Positions 8,792 to 18,093 of a stretch of 64,000 bases of DNA are shown one piece after another. The notes below the pieces were generated by a model that did no database searches, was not told where the DNA came from, and was given only the letters and a program-made list of their open reading frames with translations. Source of the stretch: Halohasta litchfieldiae (GTDB lineage: Archaea; Halobacteriota; Halobacteria; Halobacteriales; Haloferacaceae); the NCBI RefSeq assembly GCF_002788215.1, contig NZ_CP024845.1, forward strand, positions 310,001 through 374,000, written 5' to 3'. Position 1 is the stretch's first letter. Each line of letters opens with the position of its first letter. Made by a program: the position numbers and the translations under genes.

Positions 8792-10078
8792 CTATTCCCA
8801 CGGCTGAGATGCTTCAGTAATCTCTCCAGCGAGCGAGCGACCCATCGCCTCGCCCGGCGCGCTGAGATTCGCCAGTGCCCACATGAGTTTGACTTTCGCC
8901 GTGCCGGGGAGCGTATCACCGGCTTCGATAACACCCGCATCGATGAGGTCACGACCGGTGTCGTACACTCGATCACAGACGCGGCCTTCGAGACACTGGC
9001 TGGTCATGGCAACAACGGTTCCGTTGTCGACCAACTCCTCGATCCGTGGAATCAGGTCCGTATGCACGTGGCCGAGGCCGGTGCCCTCGATGATGACGCC
9101 CGCCTTGTCATCAAGGTAGTCCCACGCCGCGGGGTCCATACCGGGGGTGAACTTGACGAGTTCGACCGAAGAGTCGAGGTCGTCGTCGAGTGCGAGGTCG
9201 ACTGCGCCGCGTTCGGTGTACTCCCGACGGAACTCGAAGGCATCGGCGGCGACGTCGCCGTCCGCGCCATCGTCTTGGGCGGCTGCGTACTCGATTTGGG
9301 CCAGTGGCTTGTTGCCGATGGTTTCGAACGCATCCCGGCGAGAGGTGTGATTCTTCCGGACGCGGGTGCCGCGGTGGAGCGCACAGTGATCGTCGCTGGC
9401 CGAATCGTGCATACAGAGGAGGATCTCAGCGCAGTCGGCTTTGGCGGCTTCGACCGCACAGACCGCGTTCATCACGTTGTCGGAGGACGGCCGGTCGGCC
9501 GAACGCTGGCTCCCTGTGAAGACGATTGGGACGGGGGTATCGAGCATGAACGAGAGCACCGAGGCCGAATACTGCATCGTGTCGGTGCCGTGCATGACGA
9601 CGACACCGTCGGCTCCGGCCTCGATCTCTTCATGGACAGCCTGAGCGAGCTGCTGCCAGATCGAGGGGTCCATATTCTCGCTGAGGATGTTGGCGACGAC
9701 ACGGCCCCGATAGTTGGCGCGCCCGGCGAGTTCGGGGACGGCCCGAAGCACGTCTTCGGCGGTGAACTGGGCGGTGACCGCGCCGGTTCGGTAGTCGACC
9801 GTCGAGGCAATCGTCCCGCCGGTCGAAATAAGCGAGATCGTCGGCAGGTCGTCGTCGAACTCGATCTCCGAGACGCTGCCGTCGTCCGGTTCGTCCTCAT
9901 CGCCGACATCGTACACGTCGGTTTCGAGGACCTCGACGGTCGCGTCTTCGCGGTCGATACCGATGTTGTAGCCCCCATCGAGTTTGAGCACGAGATGGTC
10001 GGCAGTCGAGGAGGGCATCAGGACGCCCTCGTTGTCGACGCCGCCGGCCTCAATGCGGATGCGGTCGCCTGGATTCAT
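8792..10078 (-). CDS. gatD: Glu-tRNA(Gln) amidotransferase subunit D
   Basis: GatD is the asparaginase-like subunit that releases ammonia from glutamine so that GatE can convert Glu-tRNA(Gln) to Gln-tRNA(Gln) in archaea. The 428-residue protein has an N-terminal SH3-like domain (MNPGDRIRIEAGGVDNEGV), an acidic linker, then the asparaginase domain with ISTGGTIAS (Thr86, Thr89) and MHGTDTM (Thr165, Asp166). These are the two catalytic Thr motifs of the family. Length is standard. gatE is not adjacent in this window. Confidence 0.93.
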   Translation of the reverse strand: MNPGDRIRIEAGGVDNEGVLMPSSTADHLVLKLDGGYNIGIDREDATVEVLETDVYDVGDEDEPDDGSVSEIEFDDDLPTISLISTGGTIASTVDYRTGAVTAQFTAEDVLRAVPELAGRANYRGRVVANILSENMDPSIWQQLAQAVHEEIEAGADGVVVMHGTDTMQYSASVLSFMLDTPVPIVFTGSQRSADRPSSDNVMNAVCAVEAAKADCAEILLCMHDSASDDHCALHRGTRVRKNHTSRRDAFETIGNKPLAQIEYAAAQDDGADGDVAADAFEFRREYTERGAVDLALDDDLDSSVELVKFTPGMDPAAWDYLDDKAGVIIEGTGLGHVHTDLIPRIEELVDNGTVVAMTSQCLEGRVCDRVYDTGRDLIDAGVIEAGDTLPGTAKVKLMWALANLSAPGEAMGRSLAGEITEASQPWE

Positions 10079-10194
10079 ACCGCAGGGTTGCCCAGCGGCT
10101 GACTTGAAACCATGCTTTCGGATCGAGCGCCGGCGCTCCGTGGTGAAGCGAACAACGCCACAACATCCATACCTCGGGCTTCCAATACTGGGGT

Positions 10195-10686
10195 ATGGCG
10201 CGTTCCGACGAGGAGATAGTCGACGAAATCGTCAGCGACGAGGTGGCACCCGACGAGTCAACTACTGGCTCGGCAGCCACCAACACCAGCGATGACGGCT
10301 CGACTGGTCGACTTGCAGGACTGTTTTCGCTCAAAGCGTTCTTGTTGTCGGCGGCGCTGATCGGCGTCGGTGTCGTTGGCGGCGGCGCGATCCCGCTTGT
10401 GGGAACCCTCGGCTCACTGGGTGGGCTATTTGTTGCCACGTTCATCATCGGCCTCATAGCCAGCGAACGACGGTATCTCGAAACAGCGCTTGCTGGCGGC
10501 GGGATCGTGGGCGCGAGCTTCGCAGTAAGTCTGCTGTCGACCGGCGTCCTGCCGGTCGGCATGGACTTTTTCAGGGAGTACGGCCTCGCCTTCGGAGGCG
10601 TCGGTGTCGCTCTCGGCGTGGTCGTCGGCCTCCTTGGCCACTACTTCGGCCGAGATCTTCGCGATGGATTGACCCAAGAGGTCTAA
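10195..10686 (+). CDS. Haloarchaeal membrane protein of unknown function
   Basis: The 163-residue protein has an acidic N-terminal tail of about 45 residues followed by four hydrophobic segments rich in Gly, Ala and Val, ending GLLGHYFGRDLRDGLTQEV. Similar proteins are common in haloarchaea but no function is known to me. It is convergent with the ArsR-type regulator gene, the stops being a few bases apart. Confidence 0.7.
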   Translation: MARSDEEIVDEIVSDEVAPDESTTGSAATNTSDDGSTGRLAGLFSLKAFLLSAALIGVGVVGGGAIPLVGTLGSLGGLFVATFIIGLIASERRYLETALAGGGIVGASFAVSLLSTGVLPVGMDFFREYGLAFGGVGVALGVVVGLLGHYFGRDLRDGLTQEV

Positions 10687-10690
10687 CTGG

Positions 10691-11395
10691 TCAGGCGTCC
10701 AGCGACCCGATCTGCCAGCAGTTGCCATCGTATTCGATGACATCGGCACGTTCGAGCCGGGAGAGAGAGTCTTCGATAACGTCGCTGGACGCAGTCAGCT
10801 GGTCGGCGACCGCCTCAGTCGATCCATCAGTTTCGACGATTGCGGCCAGTATCTTGGCGTAAAACCGGCAGTCGGCATCGATGCCGGTTCGACTGGTCAG
10901 CTCCTCGAGCGTCTCGGTGAGTCGACCGTGAACCCAGCGCTGGGCCAACGACAGCTCCCGATCCAGTGATTGGAGTCGACCGAATTCGGCCGCAAGCTCC
11001 TCGATGTCGCCCCGGTCGCCCTCCGTGTGGTCGCTGTCCCCATCGTCATGTCCGTTTTTCGCCGTCTCTTCGAGCGAGAGATGTGGACACCGACCGGACA
11101 TATCCAGCGTCGAACTGGCTGGATAGGCGCTTTTCGCACCGAAACTGTGTGGCGAGACGTCGACCTCCAGTCGGAGGCTTCGGGTAATGTGGAAATATTT
11201 CCGGCGCTGGTCGTCGGTTCGGCTCTCGATCAGCCCCGCTTCTTCGAGCTTGCGGAGGTGGTCGATGACAGCTTTCGGACTCACGTCGATATATTCGCTA
11301 ATCTCGGTGACATAACAGGGCTTCTGTGAGAGCAGCCGGAGGATCCGTCGACGGTTCTCGTTGCCGAGGAGATCCAAGAGTACCGCCGAATCCAT
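10691..11395 (-). CDS. ArsR-type winged-helix transcriptional regulator
   Basis: The N-terminal 80 residues form a winged helix: LLDLLGNENRRRILRLLSQ, then EISEYIDVSPKAVIDHLRKLEEAGLIES, and a wing RRKYFHITRSLRLEV. The middle is charged. The last 50 residues contain a second helix-turn-helix-like segment (EAVADQLTASSDVIEDSLSRLERADVIEYD). This two-HTH layout is typical of a haloarchaeal regulator group. ATG 11395 was chosen over an upstream ATG because the conserved domain starts there. Targets are unknown. Confidence 0.8.
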   Translation of the reverse strand: MDSAVLLDLLGNENRRRILRLLSQKPCYVTEISEYIDVSPKAVIDHLRKLEEAGLIESRTDDQRRKYFHITRSLRLEVDVSPHSFGAKSAYPASSTLDMSGRCPHLSLEETAKNGHDDGDSDHTEGDRGDIEELAAEFGRLQSLDRELSLAQRWVHGRLTETLEELTSRTGIDADCRFYAKILAAIVETDGSTEAVADQLTASSDVIEDSLSRLERADVIEYDGNCWQIGSLDA

Positions 11396-11493
11396 ACCGG
11401 ATAATACGTGAGCGCGAATAAAACGTTGTCTACCACGCTGATGAGTCCCTGTCACACATTGTCAGATCGCTGTACGGGATGGTGATGTCCTGC

Positions 11494-12159
11494 TTAGCCG
11501 TCAGCAAGCGGCTCAAACTGCCATGCGGCTAGTGCGACGACCCCGACCGAGAGACTGACCGTTACTACTGGTAACACGACCCCCGGTTCGTACCGAAGCG
11601 GTGGATGGAGGCCGACCCCGTAGTCGACCAAATCATTGACAACGAGTAACAGAAGCGACACGCCGAGCGCCCCGCGTGTCGTCCGGCCGTAGTGGAGCAC
11701 TGCGAACGCGAGCACGACAAACAGCAGATGTGTGCCGATAATAAACCAGTAGTCGTAGACTGCCGTCCCGCTGAACCCGAAATACAGCGCGGGTCGAAGG
11801 TTCAGCGCAATCGCGGTCCACAGACCGTATTTGATGAGCCAGACGAATGCCAACGTGTGGAGATAGGCCAGCGGTCGATTGCTCGGGGCCGAGCGCAGTC
11901 GACGCCCCACATTCGGCAACAGCGTTGCCAGCGACAGTGTCACTAGGGCAATGGCGGTCGGTGAGTCCGCATACAGCGGCCACAGCAGGGTCGGCACGTC
12001 CGGCATTGTGTCGACATAGAACCGAATCCCGACCAGAAACGCCGTCGCGGTGACGACAAGCAAGGCGACCAAACTCGGGCCGTCGGAGAGATACGACTCG
12101 GCGTATTGCTCGGGGAGCGGTCGACGGAGCGTCGGCGACTGGCCCTCGGAGCCTACCAT
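11494..12159 (-). CDS. DUF1405 family membrane protein
   Basis: The 221-residue protein has about six hydrophobic helices with the DUF1405 patterns: FYVDTMPDVPTLLWPLYADSP, LAYLHTLAFVWLIKYGLWT, and NDLVDYGVGLHPPL near the end. The family occurs in archaea and Bacillus and has no established function. It is divergent from the phosphoglycerate mutase gene. Confidence 0.8.
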   Translation of the reverse strand: MVGSEGQSPTLRRPLPEQYAESYLSDGPSLVALLVVTATAFLVGIRFYVDTMPDVPTLLWPLYADSPTAIALVTLSLATLLPNVGRRLRSAPSNRPLAYLHTLAFVWLIKYGLWTAIALNLRPALYFGFSGTAVYDYWFIIGTHLLFVVLAFAVLHYGRTTRGALGVSLLLLVVNDLVDYGVGLHPPLRYEPGVVLPVVTVSLSVGVVALAAWQFEPLADG

Positions 12160-12259
12160 TGACAGTTGGTTCGTGATGCCGACTCAAACCGGTTTCTCTC
12201 CCGGACAGTCGACCGAATGAAGCAAAGCGTAATTAGTTCCGGCGGGAGAACATTCACGC

Positions 12260-13774
12260 ATGCGAGGCGCACTCATCGTACTCGACGGCTGGGGACTCGG
12301 CGATCACGACCATCTCGACGCCGTCCGTGCGGCCGACACCCCGAACTTCGATAGACTCCGCGAAACCGGCGCGTTTGGGACGCTCCAAACCCACAGTCGA
12401 CCAGTTGGCCTCCCCGACGGACAGATGGGCAACAGCGAGGTCGGCCATCTCAACATCGGCGCAGGCCGGGTCGTTAAACAGTCCTTTACGCGTATTCAGG
12501 ACTCCATTGAAGACGGGAGCTTCCGTGAAAACGAGGCGATTAACTCCGCCCTTGACTATGCGACCGACCACAACGGAAAGGTACACCTGATGGGCTTGGT
12601 CAGCGACGGCGGCGTCCACTCCGACATCAGCCATCTCGAAGCGCTGATCGAACTCGCGGGTGACCGCGACGTTGAGGCGGTCACCCACGCCTTTACCGAT
12701 GGGCGGGATACAGCCCCGAAATCCGGCGCTGGCTATCTCGCCGAAGTCGAAGCAATGATCGACGACCACGAGACTGGCGATGTTGCCACTGTCTCGGGTC
12801 GCTACCACGCAATGGATCGGGATCAAAACTGGGAGCGAACCAACAAAGCCTACGATGCAATTGTCAACCGCAAGGCCGAGTATACGGCCCCAACAGCGGT
12901 CGAGGCTATCGAGAACAGCTACGAGCGCGGCGACACTGACGAGTTCATCGAGCCGACCCTGATCGACGATCAGCCCGCACTCGATGATGGCGATTCAGTG
13001 CTCTTCTTCAACTTCCGTGCGGACCGCGCCCGCCAGATCGTTCGGATGCTGGCGAACATCGACCCCGCCTGGGAGATTGATACCGCTTCCCCGGACATCA
13101 GACTCGTTACGCTGACACAGTACGACAAAACGTTCGGCCTGCCGGTGGCCTACCCGCCTGAACAGCCCGAAAACACTATCGGCGAGATCGTCTCGGATGC
13201 CGGGCTGAAACAGCTCCGGCTGGCCGAATCCGAAAAGTATGCACACGTTACGTACTTCCTCAACGGGGGCCGGGAGGTCGAATTCGAGGGCGAGCGCCGA
13301 GAGATCGTCAAAAGCCCCGACGTGCCGACCTACGACCTCCAGCCGGAGATGAACGCCGCAAAAGTGACCGACACCGCCCTCTCGGTGATTGACTCCGACA
13401 ATCCTGACTTCCTCGTGATCAACTACGCGAATCCGGATATGGTGGGCCACACCGGCGACTACGAGGCCGCTATCACGGCTGTCGAGGCCGTCGACGAACA
13501 ACTCGGTCGACTCGTCGAGTCGATCCAGAACGCTGGCGGCCACGCACTGATCACCGCCGACCACGGCAACGCCGACGATATGGGCACGGTCGACGACCCC
13601 CACACGGCCCACACGTTCAATCCGGCCCCGGTAATCTACCTCACGCCCGATGGCGATAACGGCGGTCGAACCGTCCGCTCGGGCGGTGCGCTCTGTGATC
13701 TGGCCCCGACCCTGCTCGAACTGATGGAGCTAGAGCCCTCCGCGGAGATGACCGGCGAGTCGTTGCTGGAGTAA
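12260..13774 (+). CDS. gpmI: 2,3-bisphosphoglycerate-independent phosphoglycerate mutase
   Basis: The enzyme interconverts 3- and 2-phosphoglycerate in glycolysis and gluconeogenesis and needs manganese. The 504-residue length is typical. It begins ALIVLDGWGLGD and contains the catalytic Ser59 in GQMGNSEVGHLN, the phosphotransferase motif FTDGRDTAPKSGAGY, the FFNFRADRARQ segment, and the metal-binding C-terminal blocks NYANPDMVGHTGDYEAA and ITADHGNADDM. It is a single gene, convergent with the TVP38-type gene. Confidence 0.95.
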   Translation: MRGALIVLDGWGLGDHDHLDAVRAADTPNFDRLRETGAFGTLQTHSRPVGLPDGQMGNSEVGHLNIGAGRVVKQSFTRIQDSIEDGSFRENEAINSALDYATDHNGKVHLMGLVSDGGVHSDISHLEALIELAGDRDVEAVTHAFTDGRDTAPKSGAGYLAEVEAMIDDHETGDVATVSGRYHAMDRDQNWERTNKAYDAIVNRKAEYTAPTAVEAIENSYERGDTDEFIEPTLIDDQPALDDGDSVLFFNFRADRARQIVRMLANIDPAWEIDTASPDIRLVTLTQYDKTFGLPVAYPPEQPENTIGEIVSDAGLKQLRLAESEKYAHVTYFLNGGREVEFEGERREIVKSPDVPTYDLQPEMNAAKVTDTALSVIDSDNPDFLVINYANPDMVGHTGDYEAAITAVEAVDEQLGRLVESIQNAGGHALITADHGNADDMGTVDDPHTAHTFNPAPVIYLTPDGDNGGRTVRSGGALCDLAPTLLELMELEPSAEMTGESLLE

Positions 13775-13796
13775 CCGTTCGGGGAGTAGGCGCGGC

Positions 13797-14453
13797 CTAC
13801 TCGGTCGACGGCAGTTCCATCGACTGCTCAGTCGACAGCAGTCGGTAGCAAGGGCCAGCCAGCAACAGAACAGCCACGGCGGTCATCCCAGCCAGCAGCC
13901 ACGGATCGACCGCCCCCGAGAGCTCACCGGTGGTGAGATGGTCGACCGACCGGCCGACGATAACGCCGAGAATCGCCCACGGGAGCTCACCCAGAGCAGT
14001 CCCGGCGAGGTATGGACGAAGTCGAACACCCACAGCCCCCGCTGCAACCGACACCGCATCCGATGGGAGGGGAAACAGGCGGGCGGCGGTCATTCCACGA
14101 ACGCCACCGGTCTCGGCCCCCAGTGTTTGTCCCGCGGTCGTGAGTCGACCGTCTCCGGTAGTCGAGGCTCCAAACCAGTACGGCGGGAGGCTCGTAATCA
14201 CGAGCGCGGTCAGCGCAAGCGGAAGGCCAGCGAGCCCGTAGGCATAGCCTACGCCGATTGATAACAGGAGCGTTGGCCATGCACACACCGGGCGGACGAT
14301 GGCAACCGCAAGCACCACGGCCCCAAACAACAGCGGCCTGCTTGCGAGCGCCTCGAACCGGGCGAGCGCGACCGCGGGTGAGACGAACCACGCCATGAGG
14401 CAGACACCCAACAGTGTCAGACCGCCAATCCCGAGGCGTGTTCGTCGCTGCAT
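13797..14453 (-). CDS. TVP38/TMEM64 (VTT domain) membrane protein
   Basis: The 218-residue integral membrane protein carries the VTT/DedA-like core: VRPVCAWPTLLLSIGVGYAYG, then a hydrophilic loop, and MTAARLFPLPSDAVSVAAGAVGVRLRPYLAGTAL-type residues with the Arg-Leu-x-Pro motif. TVP38/DedA proteins are implicated in lipid scrambling and membrane homeostasis; the role here is inferred only from family. It is convergent with gpmI. Confidence 0.8.
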   Translation of the reverse strand: MQRRTRLGIGGLTLLGVCLMAWFVSPAVALARFEALASRPLLFGAVVLAVAIVRPVCAWPTLLLSIGVGYAYGLAGLPLALTALVITSLPPYWFGASTTGDGRLTTAGQTLGAETGGVRGMTAARLFPLPSDAVSVAAGAVGVRLRPYLAGTALGELPWAILGVIVGRSVDHLTTGELSGAVDPWLLAGMTAVAVLLLAGPCYRLLSTEQSMELPSTE

Positions 14454-14522
14454 ACCTGTCGGCTTTCAGGCACTGACATACGCTTTGTGTTCGACGCCAA
14501 ACGAACGATTATGTAACCCGGC

Positions 14523-14942
14523 GTGAAATCACCGCGTGTGACAGAGATGCCGGGCGACGAAGACGGGACAATACCAACTAGCCGACAGTCGAAAATAGAG
14601 CTCGGCGTCGACCTGCTGGCCCACCTCGAAACCGAGGCACTCGACCTTGCCGAGGCTATCGACCGGCTCGAGTGCGTCACCACAAACCCCACGCTCACGC
14701 GGGAGATCTTGGATACGGCCGATAAACGGGGAATCATCGACCGCGAGGACGGACGGCTTCGGACCCGGCGTGGTGGTACCTTCGTTCGGTTCGAGAGTCA
14801 GGTGACCGTGCGTGAGGGCGAGTTCGAGTGTCGACGCTGTGGATCTGGGCTGTCGACGGGCCATTTCATCGAGTTCGAATCGGGCGAACTCGGACCGTTC
14901 GGCTCGTCGTGTATTCGGAAAGTTCTCGGCCGCGAGGAGTAA
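14523..14942 (+). CDS. DUF5830-type protein with C-terminal zinc-binding-like Cys pair
   Basis: The protein is up to 139 residues long. It has a helical N-terminal half (VDLLAHLETEALDLAEAIDRL) that reads like a winged-helix domain, then RRGGTFVRFESQVTVREGEFECRRCG and GPFGSSCIRKVLGREE. The Cys residues (CRRC and a later Cys) could bind zinc. The start could be ATG 14523 or ATG 14547; the first is preceded by a plausible promoter. I recall it as a haloarchaeal DUF5830 protein; function is unknown. Confidence 0.65.
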   Translation: MKSPRVTEMPGDEDGTIPTSRQSKIELGVDLLAHLETEALDLAEAIDRLECVTTNPTLTREILDTADKRGIIDREDGRLRTRRGGTFVRFESQVTVREGEFECRRCGSGLSTGHFIEFESGELGPFGSSCIRKVLGREE

Positions 14943-14944
14943 TC

Positions 14945-16087
14945 CTACCGGCCGCGGCGGAGTTCTTCGATGAGAGTCTCAAGAAGCTCGGCCTGCCGGG
15001 CGAGCTGGCGTTCCTGCTGGTCGACGCGTTCGGTGAGCGCGGCGATCTGGGCCGAGAGATCCTCCTCGTCGACTGGGCCAGCCGATTCGAACGGCGAACC
15101 CTCGAAAGCATCGACCGTCTCGGCTTCTGCTGGCTCCGATTCGGGTGTCGATTCGATGATGGCCTCTGTCTGCTCAGTCGACTGGGCTGTGTCGGCCGGT
15201 CCCGTCTGGTCGGGTGACTGAGCCTGATCGACCGACTGAGACTGATTAGTCGCTTGCGCCGTGTCGGTCGACTGTGTATCGGTCTCCTCGAGTGAGGCAG
15301 CCAGCTCCTCGTCGGTTGTCGTGTCGGTTGCGGCTGTCTGTGTCGAGTTCGTCGGTGTGTCTTCGAGTTCTCCCGGTTCGGCGCTCAGTGGATCGGGACC
15401 GTCGCCGAAATCGAGTCGGTCGACGGGTTCGGCATCACCCTCACCCTGACCGGCCATCGCCCGGCGGAGTTCGTCGATGCTCGTCACGCCGTGGAACTCA
15501 CAGACCGCCTCGACGATGGCTTCGCGGACCGCTCTGGCGTCGTCGTTTGGGGTTTTAAATCGGTTCTGTCGACCGTTGTGGGTGAGGACAATCGAGGTCG
15601 CAACGCTTCCTTCCTCGAAGTCGACGTCGGTCAGTCCGCTGTACTCGAAGGCTTCGAAATCGGTGTCCCAGACCGCCGAGCCGATGTGTTTGATGACGCG
15701 CTTGCTCGTGACGATCAGCGTGAGATCGCTGAAACGGAACGTTTTGTGAACCGTTTCGCCGGCCTCGGTGATTCCTGCGGCGCTGATAACGCCTGCCAAA
15801 ATGGGATGCAGCACCTTTTCCACGCGCTTGGCCGGAAACCCGAGCGTTTCGGACCCGTCAAGCCCGTAATCTAAGGAGAGTTTGGCCTTCCGTCGACCAA
15901 CTGAGAGATCGAGCCGTTCGGCATCGTGCGGGTAGCTCTCGATTGATTCGTCCGACAGCAGTCCGTCCGCGCGGTAGACCACTGTCCGGCTCGGGGTGAC
16001 GACTAACACGTCTTCCCCGCCGAGTTGGACCTGTGCAACAGATGGTTCACCGTCCAGGGCGGACTCGAGTAGCTCGGGCAGGCTCAT
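14945..16087 (-). CDS. Haloarchaeal protein with PH-like N-terminal half and coiled-coil C-terminus
   Basis: I chose ATG 16087 (MSLPELLESALDGEPSVAQ), giving 380 residues; the upstream extension lacks conserved character. Residues 1 to about 200 contain repeated beta-rich units (EDVLVVTPSRTVVYRADGLL and LTLIVTSKRVIKHIG) like bacterial PH-type domains. Residues about 210-330 are a low-complexity Thr/Gln/Ser/Asp linker. The last 40 residues predict a coiled coil (ALTERVDQQERQLARQAELL). No enzymatic motif is seen. The architecture suggests a scaffold or membrane-associated role, which is inference. Confidence 0.6.
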   Translation of the reverse strand: MSLPELLESALDGEPSVAQVQLGGEDVLVVTPSRTVVYRADGLLSDESIESYPHDAERLDLSVGRRKAKLSLDYGLDGSETLGFPAKRVEKVLHPILAGVISAAGITEAGETVHKTFRFSDLTLIVTSKRVIKHIGSAVWDTDFEAFEYSGLTDVDFEEGSVATSIVLTHNGRQNRFKTPNDDARAVREAIVEAVCEFHGVTSIDELRRAMAGQGEGDAEPVDRLDFGDGPDPLSAEPGELEDTPTNSTQTAATDTTTDEELAASLEETDTQSTDTAQATNQSQSVDQAQSPDQTGPADTAQSTEQTEAIIESTPESEPAEAETVDAFEGSPFESAGPVDEEDLSAQIAALTERVDQQERQLARQAELLETLIEELRRGR

Positions 16088-16277
16088 TGTGAGGGAGTAC
16101 CGTCCGTGGCTGATAAATCCGCGGGTCTGAACATTAGTATTTCTGATCTGTTCGCTGGGTTGGGACTGTCGACTGACCGTCGTCTGTGACTGACTCACAG
16201 AGAGTGACCTGATCGCATGCCACGAAGCCGGTGGAGATGAGAAGCTTAAAGAGTGCAATCGGGTTATAGGAAGGTGA

Positions 16278-16429
16278 GGCCGGGTGGCTTAGCTGGACAT
16301 AGCGCCGCACTCATAGGGTTACTGAGATTCGGTGCGGTAATCGCCTTGGAAGCGTCCGCCCCATTGAGGCCTGCCGAGCCTCGTACCTGGGTTATGCGGA
16401 GATCGTGGGTTCGGAGCCCACCCCGGCCA
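16278..16429 (+). tRNA. Elongator tRNA-Met (CAU) with intron
   Basis: The acceptor stem GGCCGGG (16278-16284) pairs perfectly with CCCGGCC (16422-16428), with discriminator A16429. The anticodon stem CCGCA (16305-16309) pairs with TGCGG (16395-16399) once an intron of about 78 bases, 16316-16393, is removed. The loop is then CTCATAA with anticodon CAT at 16312-16314. The T arm GTGGG-TTCGGAG-CCCAC is intact. An intron just 3' of the anticodon is known in haloarchaeal elongator tRNA-Met and is removed by the archaeal splicing endonuclease. CCA is not encoded. A T-run at 16431-16435 follows. Confidence 0.95.
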
Positions 16430-16430
16430 C

Positions 16431-16435
16431 TTTTT
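16431..16435 (+). terminator. Oligo-T terminator after tRNA-Met
   Basis: Five consecutive T residues begin two bases after the tRNA-Met 3' end. Short T-runs are the usual archaeal transcription stop after stable RNA genes. Confidence 0.5.
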
Positions 16436-16531
16436 GTCCGACACGTCACAACGTCTAAGTGATACGTCTGTCTTTGCTATCTTCACACTGAGAACTACAG
16501 TAGAGACCATTTACGCCGTAGTAGTAACTCT

Positions 16532-16602
16532 CTAACCGAGTCACGGCTCGCCGACACGATGACTAACCGAGTCACGGCTCGCCGACACGATGACTAACCG
16601 AG
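16532..16602. repeat. Direct tandem repeat, 31-bp unit, 2.3 copies
   Basis: The unit starting CTAACCGAGTCACGGCTCGC occurs at 16532-16562 and again, identical, at 16563-16593. It is followed by the first 9 bases (CTAACCGAG) of a third copy. Each unit contains a short inverted repeat (CCGAG/CTCG flanking TCACGG). It lies between tRNA-Met and a small membrane protein gene and is not coding. Confidence 0.9.
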
Positions 16603-16616
16603 ACAAACAGTTGGTT

Positions 16617-16802
16617 TCAGACCGAGCGGCCGGGTTCGCTAGTACCGAACAGATAGGTGCCGATAGTCAACAGCACTGATGCAGCCACCAACGAGGCGAG
16701 GATAGGTCCACTGGTGCTGACTCCAGCACCGGGGATGAAAAGCAGCGTCCCGATGACGATCAGTCCGATGCCGAGGCCTGCTTGGTTCGGTACGTCTACC
16801 AT
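16617..16802 (-). CDS. Small two-helix membrane protein
   Basis: A 61-residue protein, MVDVPNQAGLGIGLIVIGTL onward, has two hydrophobic helices separated by PGAGVSTSGP and ends GTSEPGRSV. ATG 16802 was preferred over the ATG 15 bases upstream. It is a typical haloarchaeal small membrane protein with no known function. Confidence 0.5.
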   Translation of the reverse strand: MVDVPNQAGLGIGLIVIGTLLFIPGAGVSTSGPILASLVAASVLLTIGTYLFGTSEPGRSV

Positions 16803-16878
16803 ACATTGTCGACACAAGCGGACGATATTGAGCGTTTTCCTTCAGTCGACTCGGAGTGTCGACCGATTCACACAGGTA

Positions 16879-17469
16879 TTACTCGTCGACGATTGCTTCG
16901 GGTGGCTTCTTTTCGCCGGCCGGAACGACGACCTCAAGCCAGTTTTCCTCCGGCGGAAGCGGGCAGGCGAACGTCTCGGCGTAGGCACAGAAAGGGTTGT
17001 AGGCGAGATTGAAGTCGAGGGTCACCACATCGCCGTTGACGAGATCGTCGTCCGGTTCCATCTCCATGTATCGACCGCGGTGGTAGGTCTGCTGGCTGGT
17101 CGTCTTGTCGCGGAACGGAATAAATATCGTCCGGTCATCGTCGCTTTCCTGCCGGTAGCCGGCCATCTGAATCCGCTCGCCGCGGAGTTCGAACTCGAAG
17201 ATCACCGAGCGGAGATACCGAATCGGCGAACCGGCGGTCACATCGAGTTCGATTGGATCGGGGTTGCCGTACACGCGAACGCGGGCCGGAACCCGAAACT
17301 CCGGGTCCGGTTCGAAGTAGTCCAATCCTTCGAACGCATCGCGGTAGTCAGGATCGATTGGCGACTGTGGATGGTCGGTGAAGAACTCGTCCTTGTCGGC
17401 GCGCATCTGCCGGATTTCCGTCATCCAGCGGTCGACATCCTCGAGCGTCTCATCGTCAGTCTCAGTCAT
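16879..17469 (-). CDS. DUF1684 family protein
   Basis: The 196-residue protein matches DUF1684: an N-terminal segment with FFTDHPQSPI, a DYFEPDPEFRVPARV strand pair, and the signature block LDFNLAYNPFCAYAETFACP followed by LPPEENWLEVVVPAGEK. ATG 17469 was chosen because homologues begin near this acidic helix and the upstream extension is unlike the rest. The family is widespread and uncharacterised. Confidence 0.85.
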   Translation of the reverse strand: MTETDDETLEDVDRWMTEIRQMRADKDEFFTDHPQSPIDPDYRDAFEGLDYFEPDPEFRVPARVRVYGNPDPIELDVTAGSPIRYLRSVIFEFELRGERIQMAGYRQESDDDRTIFIPFRDKTTSQQTYHRGRYMEMEPDDDLVNGDVVTLDFNLAYNPFCAYAETFACPLPPEENWLEVVVPAGEKKPPEAIVDE

Positions 17470-17653
17470 AGTTCCCACTCCGTCCCGAGGGAACCTAACC
17501 CCATTGGAATGGAACTCTCTTACCGTGCCAACCGCCTGTTCGCTCACCGAAAGCCCGGTCCGTCTCAGTGGCACGGTTTCAAGCGACATGACTTCCTCTC
17601 AGAACTCGAGGAGACCAAAACTAGGCGTCAGTGAGAAAAGCCGAAACGATGGA

Positions 17654-17890
17654 TTAGCGATGGTAGGAGTGGCCAACGACCAGTGCAACGATGTTAATAA
17701 CGAGGAGGACGACGAACGTCTCCAGGGAGAGCTGGACCATCTCAAGGCCGAACATCGGCAAATAGCCGAACGGAAGGGCAATCGCAGTCCAGAACGCGAT
17801 ACCACGGGCTGAGGCAAGCAAATAGCCACTGGAGAGCGGGAAACTGTGCAGTAAGCGACCGAGACGGCTAATGGAAGGCGGGAGCGACAT
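17654..17890 (-). CDS. Small membrane protein
   Basis: A 78-residue protein starting MSLPPSISRLGRLLHSFPLS with two hydrophobic segments at about 25-45 and 50-72 and a C-terminal GHSYHR. No family was recognised. The AT-rich 200 bases on its 5' side separate it from the divergent gene at 18094. Confidence 0.45.
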   Translation of the reverse strand: MSLPPSISRLGRLLHSFPLSSGYLLASARGIAFWTAIALPFGYLPMFGLEMVQLSLETFVVLLVINIVALVVGHSYHR

Positions 17891-18093
17891 CTGTGGGACC
17901 ACTAAGAACGAAACGGTTGGCCAACCACAAATACCCCGCAGAGCGTTTGCACTGCTTGAGACCGTTGCGACAACAGTAGGAACTACATACTATTACTATG
18001 GGTACAGTTGCTGGTCACAATCAATCGGAAGCTGGAACGTAATCAGCAGTCGAAACCGTCGACGTTTATTCGAGCCGACGCCAACGCCCTCGT

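Noticed and set aside
16278-16429. Pseudo-tRNA because of the interrupted anticodon loop
   Set aside because: Removing 78 bases at the known intron position restores perfect stems, so it is an intact intron-containing tRNA-Met.
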